A DNA stretch of 64,000 nucleotides from Marinobacter sediminum (lineage in GTDB: Bacteria; Pseudomonadota; Gammaproteobacteria; Pseudomonadales; Oleiphilaceae), in assembly GCF_016820575.1 (NCBI RefSeq), contig NZ_JAEMQH010000001.1, positions 620,001 to 684,000 of the forward strand, read 5' to 3'. Below the pieces are notes generated by a model that worked only from the letters and a program-made list of their open reading frames with translations, was not told the DNA's origin and did no database searches. The first letter of the stretch is position 1, and each line of letters starts with the position of its first letter. This document shows, in pieces, positions 34,095-43,470 of the stretch. Both the position numbers and the translations under genes were made by a program.

Positions 34095-34124
34095 CGCATT
34101 ACCCGAGAAATCGGGTAAAATGCG
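34095..34124 (+). terminator. Terminator hairpin after enoyl-CoA hydratase gene
   Basis: CGCATTACCCGA (34095-34106) pairs with TCGGGTAAAATGCG (34111-34124), loop GAAA, with one bulge. A stable GNRA-like loop hairpin a short distance after the stop. The T-rich tail is weak. Confidence 0.6.
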
Positions 34125-34260
34125 GTCACTTATTCTTCATATTTTAGTAATAATACGAAAATAATTAGCTTGGTCGACGCATTGACCCCTTTTGATTGCG
34201 ATCAGCCACGAATAACTACGAAAAAATTCCAATAAACCGTGCTCTCAGAAGACTTTCGCC

Positions 34261-35766
34261 ATGCCCAATACCGTTATTTCCGGCTTTACCCACAATTTTC
34301 TTGGTAAGGCTCCGGTCTGGTACAAGCAGGTCATCCTGCTGTTCCTGCTTGTTAATCCGATTGTCATGTATCTGTTGGGGCCGGCCGCGGCGGGCTGGCT
34401 ATTGATTGCCGAGTTTATCTTTACCCTGGCTATGGCCCTGAAGTGCTACCCGTTGTTGCCCGGCGGGCTGCTGGCGGTGGAAGCCCTGTTGATTGGCCTG
34501 ACCACACCCGATGCCGTGTACCTGGAAGTGCTGACCAACTTCCCGGTGATCCTGCTGCTGATGTTCATGGTAGCCGGGATCTACTTCATGAAGGAGCTGT
34601 TGCTGGTCACCTTCACCCAGATCTTAGTAGGCGTGCGTTCCAAGTCTGCACTGTCACTGCTGTTTTGTGGCGCCGCCGCAGTGTTGTCGGCGTTTCTGGA
34701 TGCCCTGACGGTAACGGCGGTGATCATCAGTGTCGCGGTCGGCTTTTACTCGGTGTATCACAAGGTTGCCTCCGGTAAGGGCTATCACCACAACGATCAC
34801 AACGCGGGCAGTGATGAAGAGGTGGTCGAACTGCACCGGGAAGACCTGGAAAATTTCCGTGCCTTCATGCGCAGCCTGCTGATGCACGGCGCCATCGGTA
34901 CCGCCCTCGGTGGCGTGTCCACCATGGTGGGTGAGCCGCAAAACCTGTTGATTGCGAAAGTAGTGGGCTGGGATTTTGCCGATTTCTTTCTGACGATGGC
35001 GCCGGTAAGCATGCCGGTGCTCTTTGCCGGTTTGTTCACCTGCTGGGCGCTGGAGAAGCTGCGCTGGTTTGGCTATGGCGGGCGCCTGCCCAAGCCAGTT
35101 CGCCGGGTATTGGAAGAGTTCGCTGAAAATGAGCGTTCCAAGCGCACCAAGGCCGACCAGGCCGCGCTCTGGATTCAGGCTTTGGCCGCCGCCATTCTGG
35201 TGATTGGCCTGGCGTTTCACCTGGCCGAAGTGGGCTTGATCGGTCTGCTGGTGATTATCCTGATCACGTCGTTCACCGGCATCACCGATGAGCACCAGAT
35301 TGGCAAGGCGTTCCAGGAGTCGTTGCCGTTCACCTCACTGCTGGTGGTGTTCTTTGCGGTGGTCGCGGTGATCCATGAGCAGCATCTGTTCAAGCCGATT
35401 ATCGACTTGGTGCTGAGCCTGCCGGAAAGCAGCCAGCCGGGTTGGTTCTTTGTTGCTAACGGCATCCTGTCGATGATCAGTGACAATGTATTCGTAGCTA
35501 CGGTTTACATCAGTGAGGTCAAGCAGGCGCTGGACGCCGGTAGCATCAGTTACCCCCATTTCCAGGCACTCGCTGTCGCCATCAACACCGGAACCAACCT
35601 GCCAAGTGTGGCAACTCCCAATGGCCAGGCGGCGTTCCTGTTCCTGCTTACCTCAGCCATTGCGCCGCTGGTTCGGCTGTCTTATGGGCGTATGGTGATT
35701 ATGGCCTTCCCCTACACCCTGGTGATGGGTGGGGTTGGTCTATACATGGTGATTAACCACGTTTGA
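34261..35766 (+). CDS. nhaB: Na+/H+ antiporter NhaB
   Basis: 501 residues with about 12 membrane helices. It matches NhaB in length and in stretches such as [20 protein letters not shown] near the N-terminus, [20 protein letters not shown] and [20 protein letters not shown], which hold conserved polar residues of the ion path. NhaB exchanges sodium for protons and helps in salt and pH homeostasis, fitting a marine host. The region 34063-34260 ahead of it is AT-rich and carries only the terminator of the previous gene. Confidence 0.95.
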   Translation: MPNTVISGFTHNFLGKAPVWYKQVILLFLLVNPIVMYLLGPAAAGWLLIAEFIFTLAMALKCYPLLPGGLLAVEALLIGLTTPDAVYLEVLTNFPVILLLMFMVAGIYFMKELLLVTFTQILVGVRSKSALSLLFCGAAAVLSAFLDALTVTAVIISVAVGFYSVYHKVASGKGYHHNDHNAGSDEEVVELHREDLENFRAFMRSLLMHGAIGTALGGVSTMVGEPQNLLIAKVVGWDFADFFLTMAPVSMPVLFAGLFTCWALEKLRWFGYGGRLPKPVRRVLEEFAENERSKRTKADQAALWIQALAAAILVIGLAFHLAEVGLIGLLVIILITSFTGITDEHQIGKAFQESLPFTSLLVVFFAVVAVIHEQHLFKPIIDLVLSLPESSQPGWFFVANGILSMISDNVFVATVYISEVKQALDAGSISYPHFQALAVAINTGTNLPSVATPNGQAAFLFLLTSAIAPLVRLSYGRMVIMAFPYTLVMGGVGLYMVINHV

Positions 35767-35856
35767 TAAACGGTTCGAAAAAGATCAAAACCAGTCAGTG
35801 CAGTTTGCTGCGGGTCTGTTAAGCTCTAGCGAAAATTGATTATAAAAAAATACTCA

Positions 35857-36687
35857 ATGAACCATCGCAGTAACCGGCACACCCGCACTGATTGGTCCCG
35901 CGCCGTGGTCCACGGTTTTTGGCTGATGTTGTTTGCCTTGTTGGCGGCCACCCCTGCCGTAGGCGAAGAAACGACCGCCAAGACGCTGCGCATTGCCTAC
36001 GTGGAATTCCCACCGATCACCTTTCGCAATGACGATGGCGACGTTGACGGCGAGCTGATCGACATCACCCGGAAGGTGGTTCGGGAAGCCGGTTACGTTC
36101 CCGATTTCGTTCATTTGCCGATCAGTCGGGTTTACCTGTACCTGAAAAACGGCCAGATCGATGTCTGGCCCGGCCTGACCAACATCCCGATTCTCAACGG
36201 TGAAGTGCTGGAAAGCTGGGTCAGCCCGATGCCAGTCCAGCTGAGTGTCTGGTATCACAAGGACAGGGGGCATCCACTCGAGCATTTCGATCAGCTTAGT
36301 GGCAAGCGCGTTATCGTGGTTGCCGGCTACACCTACGCTGGCCTGATTAACTGGCTGAACCAGGCCGAGGACATCCGCATTACCGAGGCGCCCAATCACC
36401 GTGCGGCCATCAATATGCTCAAGCGCAACCGCGGCGATTACGTGCTCGATTACCGCCAACCCATTGAGCAGATCCTGACTCAACCGTCCGATAATCACAT
36501 AGTTCAATCGGAAGTGCGCACCCGCAATGCTGCCTGGCTGTTCTCATTGGCCCACCCTCGGGCGACGATCTTGCGGGAGGAATTTGACGATGCCTACCTG
36601 CGACTGGTCGAGGCCGGCGAAGTCCCGCCGGTGCGCGAGTTATCCCCAGGATTTGTTATTCCCGGGTTCCCCGAGCAATACCGCTAA
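35857..36687 (+). CDS. Periplasmic solute-binding protein family 3 (orphan)
   Basis: 276 residues from the ATG at 35857; a TTG at 35836 is less likely. Signal peptide: HGFWLMLFALLAATPAVG, with predicted cleavage near AVGEE. The mature part begins with a family 3 pattern (TLRIAYVEFPPITFRND, then GELIDITRKVVREAGY) and has the second lobe GKRVIVVAGYTYAGLI. There is no ABC permease or ATPase next to it, so it is either an orphan binding protein or a stand-alone periplasmic sensor. Ligand unknown. Confidence 0.82.
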   Translation: MNHRSNRHTRTDWSRAVVHGFWLMLFALLAATPAVGEETTAKTLRIAYVEFPPITFRNDDGDVDGELIDITRKVVREAGYVPDFVHLPISRVYLYLKNGQIDVWPGLTNIPILNGEVLESWVSPMPVQLSVWYHKDRGHPLEHFDQLSGKRVIVVAGYTYAGLINWLNQAEDIRITEAPNHRAAINMLKRNRGDYVLDYRQPIEQILTQPSDNHIVQSEVRTRNAAWLFSLAHPRATILREEFDDAYLRLVEAGEVPPVRELSPGFVIPGFPEQYR

Positions 36688-36699
36688 CGCCTTGCCCCT

Positions 36700-37437
36700 T
36701 TAAGGCGACAGGCTGATATCGCCGTACCAGGCAGTGGCAGATTCGCCGGTGTTGTCGGAATCCGACATGATGGCAATGCCCACCAGCGGTGGCGGCGCCT
36801 CGCCAAAGGCCTGGCGGTAATCTGCGACAATATCCCGCTCCACGGTGACCCACTCGCCGGCCTGTGCGTTGCCGGAATTAACCGCCACCATCATCGTGCT
36901 GTCGGTATAGGGGTTGGGCACAATGTCACCTACGGGTACCTCATTGGCCCAGATGTAGTTCAGGGCATTGCCGGGCAGGGACTCTCCAAACACCACTTCC
37001 ACTGCCTTGCGTTTGGCCCGTTCGAAGAACCCGGCCTTATCTGGTTGGAATTTGAACGCCACATAGATCCGGGCCGGGTAGTCGTCGCCGGACTTTTCCC
37101 GGGCGTTGCCCTTCTCAAACACGTTCGATACCTTCCAGCGCCAGCGCAGAATCAGCGAGTCGGTCGGTTGCAAGTCGAGCCGGGCAATCAGACCCGAGGC
37201 ACCGCCGTTGGTCTGGGCGCGAACCACCTTCATACCCTCATCAGTCACCAGCTCATACCGAGAGTGCTGGTCAATCTTTGGGAACTCCAAAGGTTCCCAG
37301 CCGGAGTCTTGGTCCAGGGATGTCAAGCTTGAAAAGGCCGGCAGGCTGGCACCGTCAGCCATTGCCAGCGGTGTCAGCCAGGGGCTGGTGGCCAGCACCA
37401 GTGCAGAAATCAGGGATGTCAGAGCACTCAGACGCAC
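36700..37437 (-). CDS. DUF3047 exported protein
   Basis: 245 residues. An N-terminal signal peptide (LISALVLATSPWLTPLAMA) is followed by an all-beta-looking domain with SLILRWRWKVSNVFEKGNAR, YPARIYVAFKFQPDK and LNYIWANEVPVGDIVPNPYT, the pattern of DUF3047. Function is unknown for the family; a carbohydrate- or ligand-binding jelly roll is a guess. Convergent with the solute-binding gene, the stops being 12 bases apart. Confidence 0.8.
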   Translation of the reverse strand: MRLSALTSLISALVLATSPWLTPLAMADGASLPAFSSLTSLDQDSGWEPLEFPKIDQHSRYELVTDEGMKVVRAQTNGGASGLIARLDLQPTDSLILRWRWKVSNVFEKGNAREKSGDDYPARIYVAFKFQPDKAGFFERAKRKAVEVVFGESLPGNALNYIWANEVPVGDIVPNPYTDSTMMVAVNSGNAQAGEWVTVERDIVADYRQAFGEAPPPLVGIAIMSDSDNTGESATAWYGDISLSP

Positions 37438-37511
37438 AAATGCCTCCTTTGCAGGAATCGTGTGGGATTACGGGGGTGACAGTCTATGCGCTGAAAAGTG
37501 CCTGACGATGA

Positions 37512-38417
37512 TTATTGCGTGGCCAGCAGACGGATAGCGCCGGCGGCGGCCGCTGTCCGGTTTTCCACGCCCAGCTTCCGGAACACTTGCTCCAGATGCT
37601 TGTTCACCGTGCGCGGACTCATATCCAGAATCTGCCCGATTTCCCGATTGGTTTTGCCATTGGCAATCCACAATAGCACGTCCGATTCCCGCAGGGTCAG
37701 TTGGAAACGCTCCCTGAGCGCCGCCGCGGCACTGTTCTGGTTCTGGGGTGTCTTCAGCCGCAGCAGGTATTCGCGGCCGTCCACCAGGGCCAGGTATTCC
37801 ACCGATCGCGGCGTATCCATGATCCTCAGGGGCATGCTGTGTCCGGGCTCAAGGTTATGGCCGAGCCATTCCTCGATTTGTGCTTTCACTTCGAGAAATT
37901 CCGGGTGATTGTTGTCCGGCAGACACCGACTTACCTGCGGAGTAGCCCACAGAAGATGGCCTTCTCGATCCACGGCAAACAGATTCTGTCCGGCTGTATC
38001 AAGAGCGCAGCGGGCACTCCTCGTCATCCGGGCATTGGTCAGGTGCACGTCCATTCGCGCCAGCAATTCTGTGGTGTTAATCGGCTTGTTGACGTAGTCG
38101 ACGCCACCCGCGCTCAGCCCCATGACCACATGCTCGGTGTCGCTTAGCCCGGTCATGAAAATGATGGGGATGTCGGCAAAGGCCGGATTTTCCTTCAGTC
38201 GGCGGCAGGTTTCGAAGCCATCCATGTGCGGCATGAGCGCATCCATAAGCACCACGTCCGGGGTGATGTTGCGGCTGATGGTCAGTGCCTGGTTGCCTTC
38301 AAGGGCCACCAGGACCGTCATGCCGGCCTCTTCCAAAGCGTCGTTTATCATTCGAATTGAGTCGACTGCGTCATCCACGACCATCACAATGGTTTTCTGA
38401 TCATCATGGAGCTTCAT
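37512..38417 (-). CDS. Response regulator, receiver plus LuxR-type helix-turn-helix
   Basis: 301 residues. The receiver domain begins TIVMVVDDAVDSIRMINDAL, has the phospho-acceptor aspartate in DVVLMDALMPHMDGFE and the switch/lysine region YVNKPINTTELLARM. A middle linker of about 80 residues is followed by a C-terminal LuxR/NarL helix-turn-helix (LTLRESDVLLWIANGKTNRE, then MSPRTVNKHLEQVFRKLG). Its start overlaps the end of the hybrid kinase gene by 14 bases, so the two are translationally coupled and form a two-component pair. The likely target is the divergent amide-uptake operon beginning at 42099; that is inferred from position. Confidence 0.93.
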   Translation of the reverse strand: MKLHDDQKTIVMVVDDAVDSIRMINDALEEAGMTVLVALEGNQALTISRNITPDVVLMDALMPHMDGFETCRRLKENPAFADIPIIFMTGLSDTEHVVMGLSAGGVDYVNKPINTTELLARMDVHLTNARMTRSARCALDTAGQNLFAVDREGHLLWATPQVSRCLPDNNHPEFLEVKAQIEEWLGHNLEPGHSMPLRIMDTPRSVEYLALVDGREYLLRLKTPQNQNSAAAALRERFQLTLRESDVLLWIANGKTNREIGQILDMSPRTVNKHLEQVFRKLGVENRTAAAAGAIRLLATQ

Positions 38418-41400
38418 GTTCGGCTACCTCAAGTAATTCAAGAATTTTTTCAAACTGAAAATCGTTGGTGAGTTGGGTCAGTTCTTCGGTAAAGCGCTCC
38501 ATCGCCTCGCCTTGGTGCTTTAGATCGTGCAGTTCCTCCAGCAGTCCTTTGCGGTGGCCGATGCGGGCGAGGTCGGCCAGCGACCGTCGATGCACCACGT
38601 CCGGCAGCGGCAGATCGCCGGTTGCCGGCATTGGGATGGCCGCCAGCGGTTCGGCGCTCTTCTCGAACCGCCATTCGAGGTCCAGTACCCGAGCGATGGT
38701 GTCCAGCAGCAGGTTCAGGCGCACCGGCTTGATGATGTAATCATCATGCAGGCGCGGCGAATCGGCGCCATAGTGACCTTCGTTGGCGTCGGCAGACACC
38801 ATCACCACCGGCATTGCTTGTTTGTCGGCGCGCAGTCTCTGAAGCACCTCCCATCCGGTTCGCCCGGGCATCGAAACATCCAGCAGCACCAGGTCCGGTC
38901 GTTCGGTCTGTACTGTTGCCTCCACCTCCAGGGCATTGTCTATGTCGGTGATTTCGAACCCTAGTGGCGACAGCATGGCGCGGACCACCTGGCGATGGGA
39001 TATGTCGTCGTCCACCAGCAGCACCTTTTGACGGCGGCCGTGATAGCCGTAGATCCGGCGGGCTGGCGCGGAAATCGAACGCGGGCTGGAACTGTGAAGA
39101 CTCGATAGCATGAGGCTGACCTTGAAGGTGCTGCCCTTGCCGGGTTCGCTTTCCACGCTGATGTCACCGCCCATGATTTCGGTAAGCAGACGGGTGATGG
39201 TCAGGCCCAGACCCGTCCCGATGCGACTCTGTCCAGGCAGACTAATCCGCTCGAAGGGCCGGAAGATTCGGTCGATGTTTTCTTCGGCAATGCCCTCGCC
39301 GGAATCCCGTACTGTGAATTCCGCCACCTGGCTGCGGTAACGCAGGGTCAGGGAAACTCCGCCCCGGTCGGTGTATTTGATGGCATTGGAGAGCAAATTG
39401 ATCAGGATCTGGCGCAGGCGCTTCTCGTCGGTGGTCACCATTTCCGGAAGCGGATTCGGGCAATGGTAATCAAAGGCCAGCCCTTTCTCCTCGGCTTGCA
39501 GTCGGAACATGGTCACCAGCTGTTCCATCAACAGTTCGATGCGCACCTGATCACGGTGCAGATCCAGTCGGCCGGCTTCAATCTTGGAGATATCCAGCAG
39601 CCCTTCAATCAGATCGGCCAAGTATTCGCTGCTGCGGCGAATAACTCCCAGGGCCTCTTTACGGTGGTTGGGTATCGAGTCATCGTTTTCCATGAGCTGG
39701 GCATAACCGAGAATGGCATTGAGCGGTGATCGCAGTTCGTGGCTAATTCCGGTCAGATAGCGACTTTTCGCACCATTGGCCGCTTCTGCCTGCTCCTTGG
39801 CCTGTTGCAGTGCCTGATCGGTCCTTTCGTGCGCAACGATTTCCTCCATTAACAGCCGGGTCTGACGTCCGGACTCTTCCTCCGCGACTACGCGACTTTC
39901 ATGGGCCAGCACAAACAGCCAGCAGATTACCCCGGTGACAATCAGGAGGATAAAGAAAACCTTCCACAAGGTGACCGACAGCAGCAGTGCTTCGGGCGCC
40001 GAGGCGACGGGGGTCTTGTAATGGATCAGGGACAAAAGCAGGCCGGACAAGCCGTTGATCAGAACCAGCAGCGTCAGGAAGTGGCCAAGCCGGGAGTGCA
40101 GACGGCTCAGTATGGTTTGCGGAATCAGCTTGCCGAGAAACTGCTGCAGTTGTTCCTGATAACCGGCGCCGGGTTTGCAGGCGTCGCCGCACCGGGCGTC
40201 GAGGGAGCAGCACAGGGAACAGATGGTGCCGTCGTAGGCCGGGCAGGTGGTGACGTCCTCCGGCTCGAATTTGTGCTCGCAGATGGTGCACTGGACCAGT
40301 TGATGGTCCGTGGCCAGGGGCACGAAAGGCCGGGCAGTGTAGAACCGACCGCCGGTCTTCCAGGCAATCAAGGGCGCCGCTATCAATGCCACGCCCAGGG
40401 CAATAAAGTGGGACAGTGCCTGGGCGTAGTCGCCCAGCGTGCCTGTGTGGCACACGATGCCTACCACCGAGGCGGCCAGCATGGCACCGACACCCACCGG
40501 GTTAATGTCGTAAAGATGGGCCCGTTTGAACTCTATGTGCCGAGGGCTCAGTCCGAGTGGCTTGTTGATCACCAGGTCGGCCACCAGGGCACCGACCCAG
40601 GCGATGGCGATAATACCGTAAAAGCCGAGCGTTTCCTCCAGCGCCCGGTAGACACCGAGTTCCATCACCAGCAAGGCGATCGCCACGTTGAAGAACAGCC
40701 AGACCACACGCCCGGGGTGGCTGTGGGTCAAGCGGGAGAAAAAGTTGGACCATGCGATAGAGCCGGCGTAGGCGTTGGTTACGTTGATCTTGAGCTGGCA
40801 CAGGATGACAAAAATGCCGGCCATCGCCAGAGATATTTCCGGGGAGTGGGTGATGTAGCTGAACGCTACCAAGTACATTTGGGTCGGATCTGCCGCCTCT
40901 GAGGCCGAAATACCCTGATTCAGGGCCAGCACCGCCAGGAAGGAGCCGGCCAGTATTTTCAGCATGCCAATCACAATCCAGCCGGGTCCGCCGGACATAA
41001 CTGCCAGCCACCACCGGCGTTGTTCCGCCCGGTTCTGGGGTTCCGGAATGAAGCGCAGAAAATCCACCTGCTCGCCAATTTGGGCAATAAGCGAGAACAC
41101 CACCGCCGCGGCGGCACCAAACATCACCACATTGAGGCCCTGTCCGGTGTTCACACCCAGACCTTCAAATTGAGTCCAGTCACTAATGGAGGAGGCATCG
41201 GCATAGATGATGAACACAAAGGGGGCTAGCTGCAGCAGGATCCACACCGGCTGCGTCCAGACCTGGAACCGGCTGATGGTGGTAATGCCGTGGGTAACCA
41301 GCGGGATGATCACCACGGCGCAGATTAGGTAGCCGAGCACCAGGGGAATATCGAACAGCATCTCCAGGGCCATGGCCATAATCGCCGCCTCAATGGCGAA

Positions 41401-41787
41401 GAAGATGAAAGTGAACGAGGCATATATCAGCGAGGTAATGGTGGAGCCGATGTAGCCAAAGCCCGCGCCCCGGGTTAACAGATCAATATCTACGCCGTAG
41501 CGGGCGGCGTAGAAGCTGATCGGTATCGCGGTCAGGAAGATCACCAGACTGACCATCAGAATGGCGGCCACCGCATTATCAAAGCCGTAATGTAGGGTGA
41601 TTGATCCGCCAATGGCTTCCATGGCCAGAAATGAGATTGCCCCCAGAGCGGTGTTGCTCACCCGCGCGGCGGACCAGCGACGGGCGCTCTTGGCGGTAAA
41701 CCTCAGGGCATAGTCTTCGAGCGTCTGGTTGGCGACCCACTGATTGTAACTACGCCGAACCCGGAAAATGTTCTGTCGTGCGGCCAT
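38404..41787 (-). CDS. Hybrid histidine kinase with N-terminal NCS1-like transporter module
   Basis: 1127 residues from the ATG at 41785-41787; a frame 33 codons longer has a start that looks unconserved. Order: an NCS1/purine-cytosine-permease-like transporter domain of about 12 helices (residues 1-480; RWSAARVSNTALGAISFLAM near the start), a cysteine cluster (CTICEHKFEP, CPAYDGTICSLCC, CGDACKPG) likely binding zinc, two more helices, a coiled coil, the histidine kinase core (ISHELRSPLNAILGYAQLM; NLLSNAIKYTDRGG; GTGLGLTITRLL), a receiver (PDLVLLDVSMPGRTGWE) and a helical tail. A transporter fused to a kinase suggests sensing of a nucleobase- or amide-like compound during binding or transport. 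Divergent from the amide operon. Confidence 0.9.
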   Translation of the reverse strand: MAARQNIFRVRRSYNQWVANQTLEDYALRFTAKSARRWSAARVSNTALGAISFLAMEAIGGSITLHYGFDNAVAAILMVSLVIFLTAIPISFYAARYGVDIDLLTRGAGFGYIGSTITSLIYASFTFIFFAIEAAIMAMALEMLFDIPLVLGYLICAVVIIPLVTHGITTISRFQVWTQPVWILLQLAPFVFIIYADASSISDWTQFEGLGVNTGQGLNVVMFGAAAAVVFSLIAQIGEQVDFLRFIPEPQNRAEQRRWWLAVMSGGPGWIVIGMLKILAGSFLAVLALNQGISASEAADPTQMYLVAFSYITHSPEISLAMAGIFVILCQLKINVTNAYAGSIAWSNFFSRLTHSHPGRVVWLFFNVAIALLVMELGVYRALEETLGFYGIIAIAWVGALVADLVINKPLGLSPRHIEFKRAHLYDINPVGVGAMLAASVVGIVCHTGTLGDYAQALSHFIALGVALIAAPLIAWKTGGRFYTARPFVPLATDHQLVQCTICEHKFEPEDVTTCPAYDGTICSLCCSLDARCGDACKPGAGYQEQLQQFLGKLIPQTILSRLHSRLGHFLTLLVLINGLSGLLLSLIHYKTPVASAPEALLLSVTLWKVFFILLIVTGVICWLFVLAHESRVVAEEESGRQTRLLMEEIVAHERTDQALQQAKEQAEAANGAKSRYLTGISHELRSPLNAILGYAQLMENDDSIPNHRKEALGVIRRSSEYLADLIEGLLDISKIEAGRLDLHRDQVRIELLMEQLVTMFRLQAEEKGLAFDYHCPNPLPEMVTTDEKRLRQILINLLSNAIKYTDRGGVSLTLRYRSQVAEFTVRDSGEGIAEENIDRIFRPFERISLPGQSRIGTGLGLTITRLLTEIMGGDISVESEPGKGSTFKVSLMLSSLHSSSPRSISAPARRIYGYHGRRQKVLLVDDDISHRQVVRAMLSPLGFEITDIDNALEVEATVQTERPDLVLLDVSMPGRTGWEVLQRLRADKQAMPVVMVSADANEGHYGADSPRLHDDYIIKPVRLNLLLDTIARVLDLEWRFEKSAEPLAAIPMPATGDLPLPDVVHRRSLADLARIGHRKGLLEELHDLKHQGEAMERFTEELTQLTNDFQFEKILELLEVAEHEAP

Positions 41788-42098
41788 CGATGCTCTGCCT
41801 GTGTGACTTGGGAAGAGTGCCCAATTTTGGTGCGGTTTTGTGGTTCGGTGTACCGGACTTGAAAGCAGCATCAAGTTCCGTGCCATAGCCCGGTGCGCCA
41901 GTAAAAGCGGTCACCTTCAAATCGTGTACCCGCGTTTTAGCTTTTGTGGCCGGGGACAGGAATGCGTCAAATGACGTAGTGCGCTGGGGTGATTGGCGAA
42001 TGGGCACCTTTGGTGGGGGCGAGCAGAATGTTTGACGTGGGCGCTGTGCTTTCGCAAGGAAGCGCGGTACCGGCTTTCAAACACTGCGAGGAATCACC
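41788..42098. other. Divergent promoter region between transporter-kinase and amide operon
   Basis: About 310 bases without a convincing gene. It must hold the promoters of the two-component pair (leftward) and of the urt/ami/fmd operon (rightward). I looked for a sigma54 element (GG-N10-GC) near the operon start and found none I would defend. A response-regulator operator would be expected here but is not recognised. Confidence 0.5.
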
Positions 42099-43370
42099 AT
42101 GGGTACGACAGAGACAACCGCCAGCGGGCGGTCCTTAAGCAAGGGACTGGGGTTTAGAAAGAGCCTGATGACACTGGCAGCGTCCGTCATGCTGGCAACT
42201 TCCGCTCAAGCGGCCATGCCGAGTACGGCTGAGGTCAACACCACCGGCCTGGCGGTGACGGATGACAGCGTCACGGTCGGCATCCTGCATTCTATTACCG
42301 GCACTATGGCCATCAGTGAGATCGGCTCGGTGCAGGCGGAGAAGCTGGCCATCGATCAGATCAACGCCTCTGGCGGGGTTTTGGGTCGCCAGATCAAGTT
42401 TGTTCAGGAAGACGGCGCCAGTGACTGGCCGACGTTTGCTGAGAAATCCCGTAAGTTGCTGCGTCAGGACAATGTGGCAGCCATTTTCGGTGCCTGGACC
42501 TCGGCCTCCCGAAAAGCAGTACTGCCGGTCATGGAGCAGTACAACGGCATGCTCTACTACCCGACCTTCTACGAGGGGCTTGAGCAGTCGCCAAACGTAG
42601 TTTACACCGGCCAGGAAGCGACTCAGCAAATCCTTGCCAGTCTTAACTGGGCGGCCGAAACGAAGGGCGCGAAAAGCTTCTATCTGCTCGGATCGGACTA
42701 CATCTGGCCGCGCACCTCCAACAAAATCGCCCGTAAGCACATTGAGGACAAGCTCGGCCTCAAGGTCTCCGGGGAGGAGTACTACCCACTGGGCCACACC
42801 CAGTTCAACTCGGTTATCAACAAGATCAAGTTGAAGAAGCCCGACGTCATCTTTGCTTCGGTCGTAGGTGGCTCCAACGTGGCCTTCTACAAGCAGATGA
42901 AAGCGGCCGGTATCGATTTCACTGACGAGAAGCCACTACTGCTGACCATCTCCGTCACCGAGGACGAAATCCGCGGTATCGGTGGTGAGAACGTAGACGG
43001 TATCTACGCCTCCATGAAGTACTTCCAGAGTTTGGACAACGACAACAACCAGGAATTCGTGGCGGCGTTCAAGGACGCTTACGGCGATGACATGGTTATC
43101 GGCGACGTCACCCAGGCGGCATACCTCGGCCCATGGTTGTGGAAAGCAGCGGTTGAGAAAGCCGGCTCCTTCGATATCGACAAGATCCGCGAAGAGTTCG
43201 CAGGCATCGAGTTCACCAAAGCGCCAGAAGGTTACGTGCGCATCCACGAAAACCATCACCTGTGGTCCAAGACCCGCATCGGTCAAGCTCAACCTGACGG
43301 CCAGTACAAGGTTGTCTACGAGACCGAAGAACTGATGGAACCGGACCCGTTCCCCGAAGGGTACCAATAA
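42099..43370 (+). CDS. urtA: ABC transporter substrate-binding protein, urea/short-chain amide type
   Basis: 423 residues. A long N-region precedes a hydrophobic signal (LMTLAASVMLATSAQA), with cleavage likely after AQA. The mature protein shows the UrtA/AmiC-like pattern VTVGILHSITGTMAISE, GGVLGRQIKFVQEDGASDWP, GAWTSASRKAVLPVMEQ and GSDYIWPRTSNKIARKHIED. This family binds urea or short amides such as formamide and acetamide. Next to amidase and formamidase, amides are the more likely ligand, as in the fmdDEF systems. The following hairpin and a gap of 100 bases fit the usual excess of binding protein over permease. Confidence 0.92.
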   Translation: MGTTETTASGRSLSKGLGFRKSLMTLAASVMLATSAQAAMPSTAEVNTTGLAVTDDSVTVGILHSITGTMAISEIGSVQAEKLAIDQINASGGVLGRQIKFVQEDGASDWPTFAEKSRKLLRQDNVAAIFGAWTSASRKAVLPVMEQYNGMLYYPTFYEGLEQSPNVVYTGQEATQQILASLNWAAETKGAKSFYLLGSDYIWPRTSNKIARKHIEDKLGLKVSGEEYYPLGHTQFNSVINKIKLKKPDVIFASVVGGSNVAFYKQMKAAGIDFTDEKPLLLTISVTEDEIRGIGGENVDGIYASMKYFQSLDNDNNQEFVAAFKDAYGDDMVIGDVTQAAYLGPWLWKAAVEKAGSFDIDKIREEFAGIEFTKAPEGYVRIHENHHLWSKTRIGQAQPDGQYKVVYETEELMEPDPFPEGYQ

Positions 43371-43378
43371 GCCCGGAC

Positions 43379-43403
43379 TGCTGGCGCCCCCCGGGCGCCA
43401 GCA
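43379..43403 (+). terminator. Intercistronic hairpin after the substrate-binding gene
   Basis: TGCTGGCGCCC (43379-43389) pairs perfectly with GGGCGCCAGCA (43393-43403), three-base loop, eight bases after the stop. No T-run. It probably protects the mRNA of the highly expressed binding protein or partly ends transcription before the permease genes. Confidence 0.6.
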
Positions 43404-43470
43404 TCCGTTGCCTCTGCAACACGAGATTAAGGGTTTGAAGGGTAAGTTGGTCTAAAGGGGAGTAAGGGTC

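Noticed and set aside
41788-42098. sigma54 promoter for the amide operon
   Set aside because: Candidates such as the GGGCGCTGTGCTTTCGC region do not keep the GG-N10-GC spacing.
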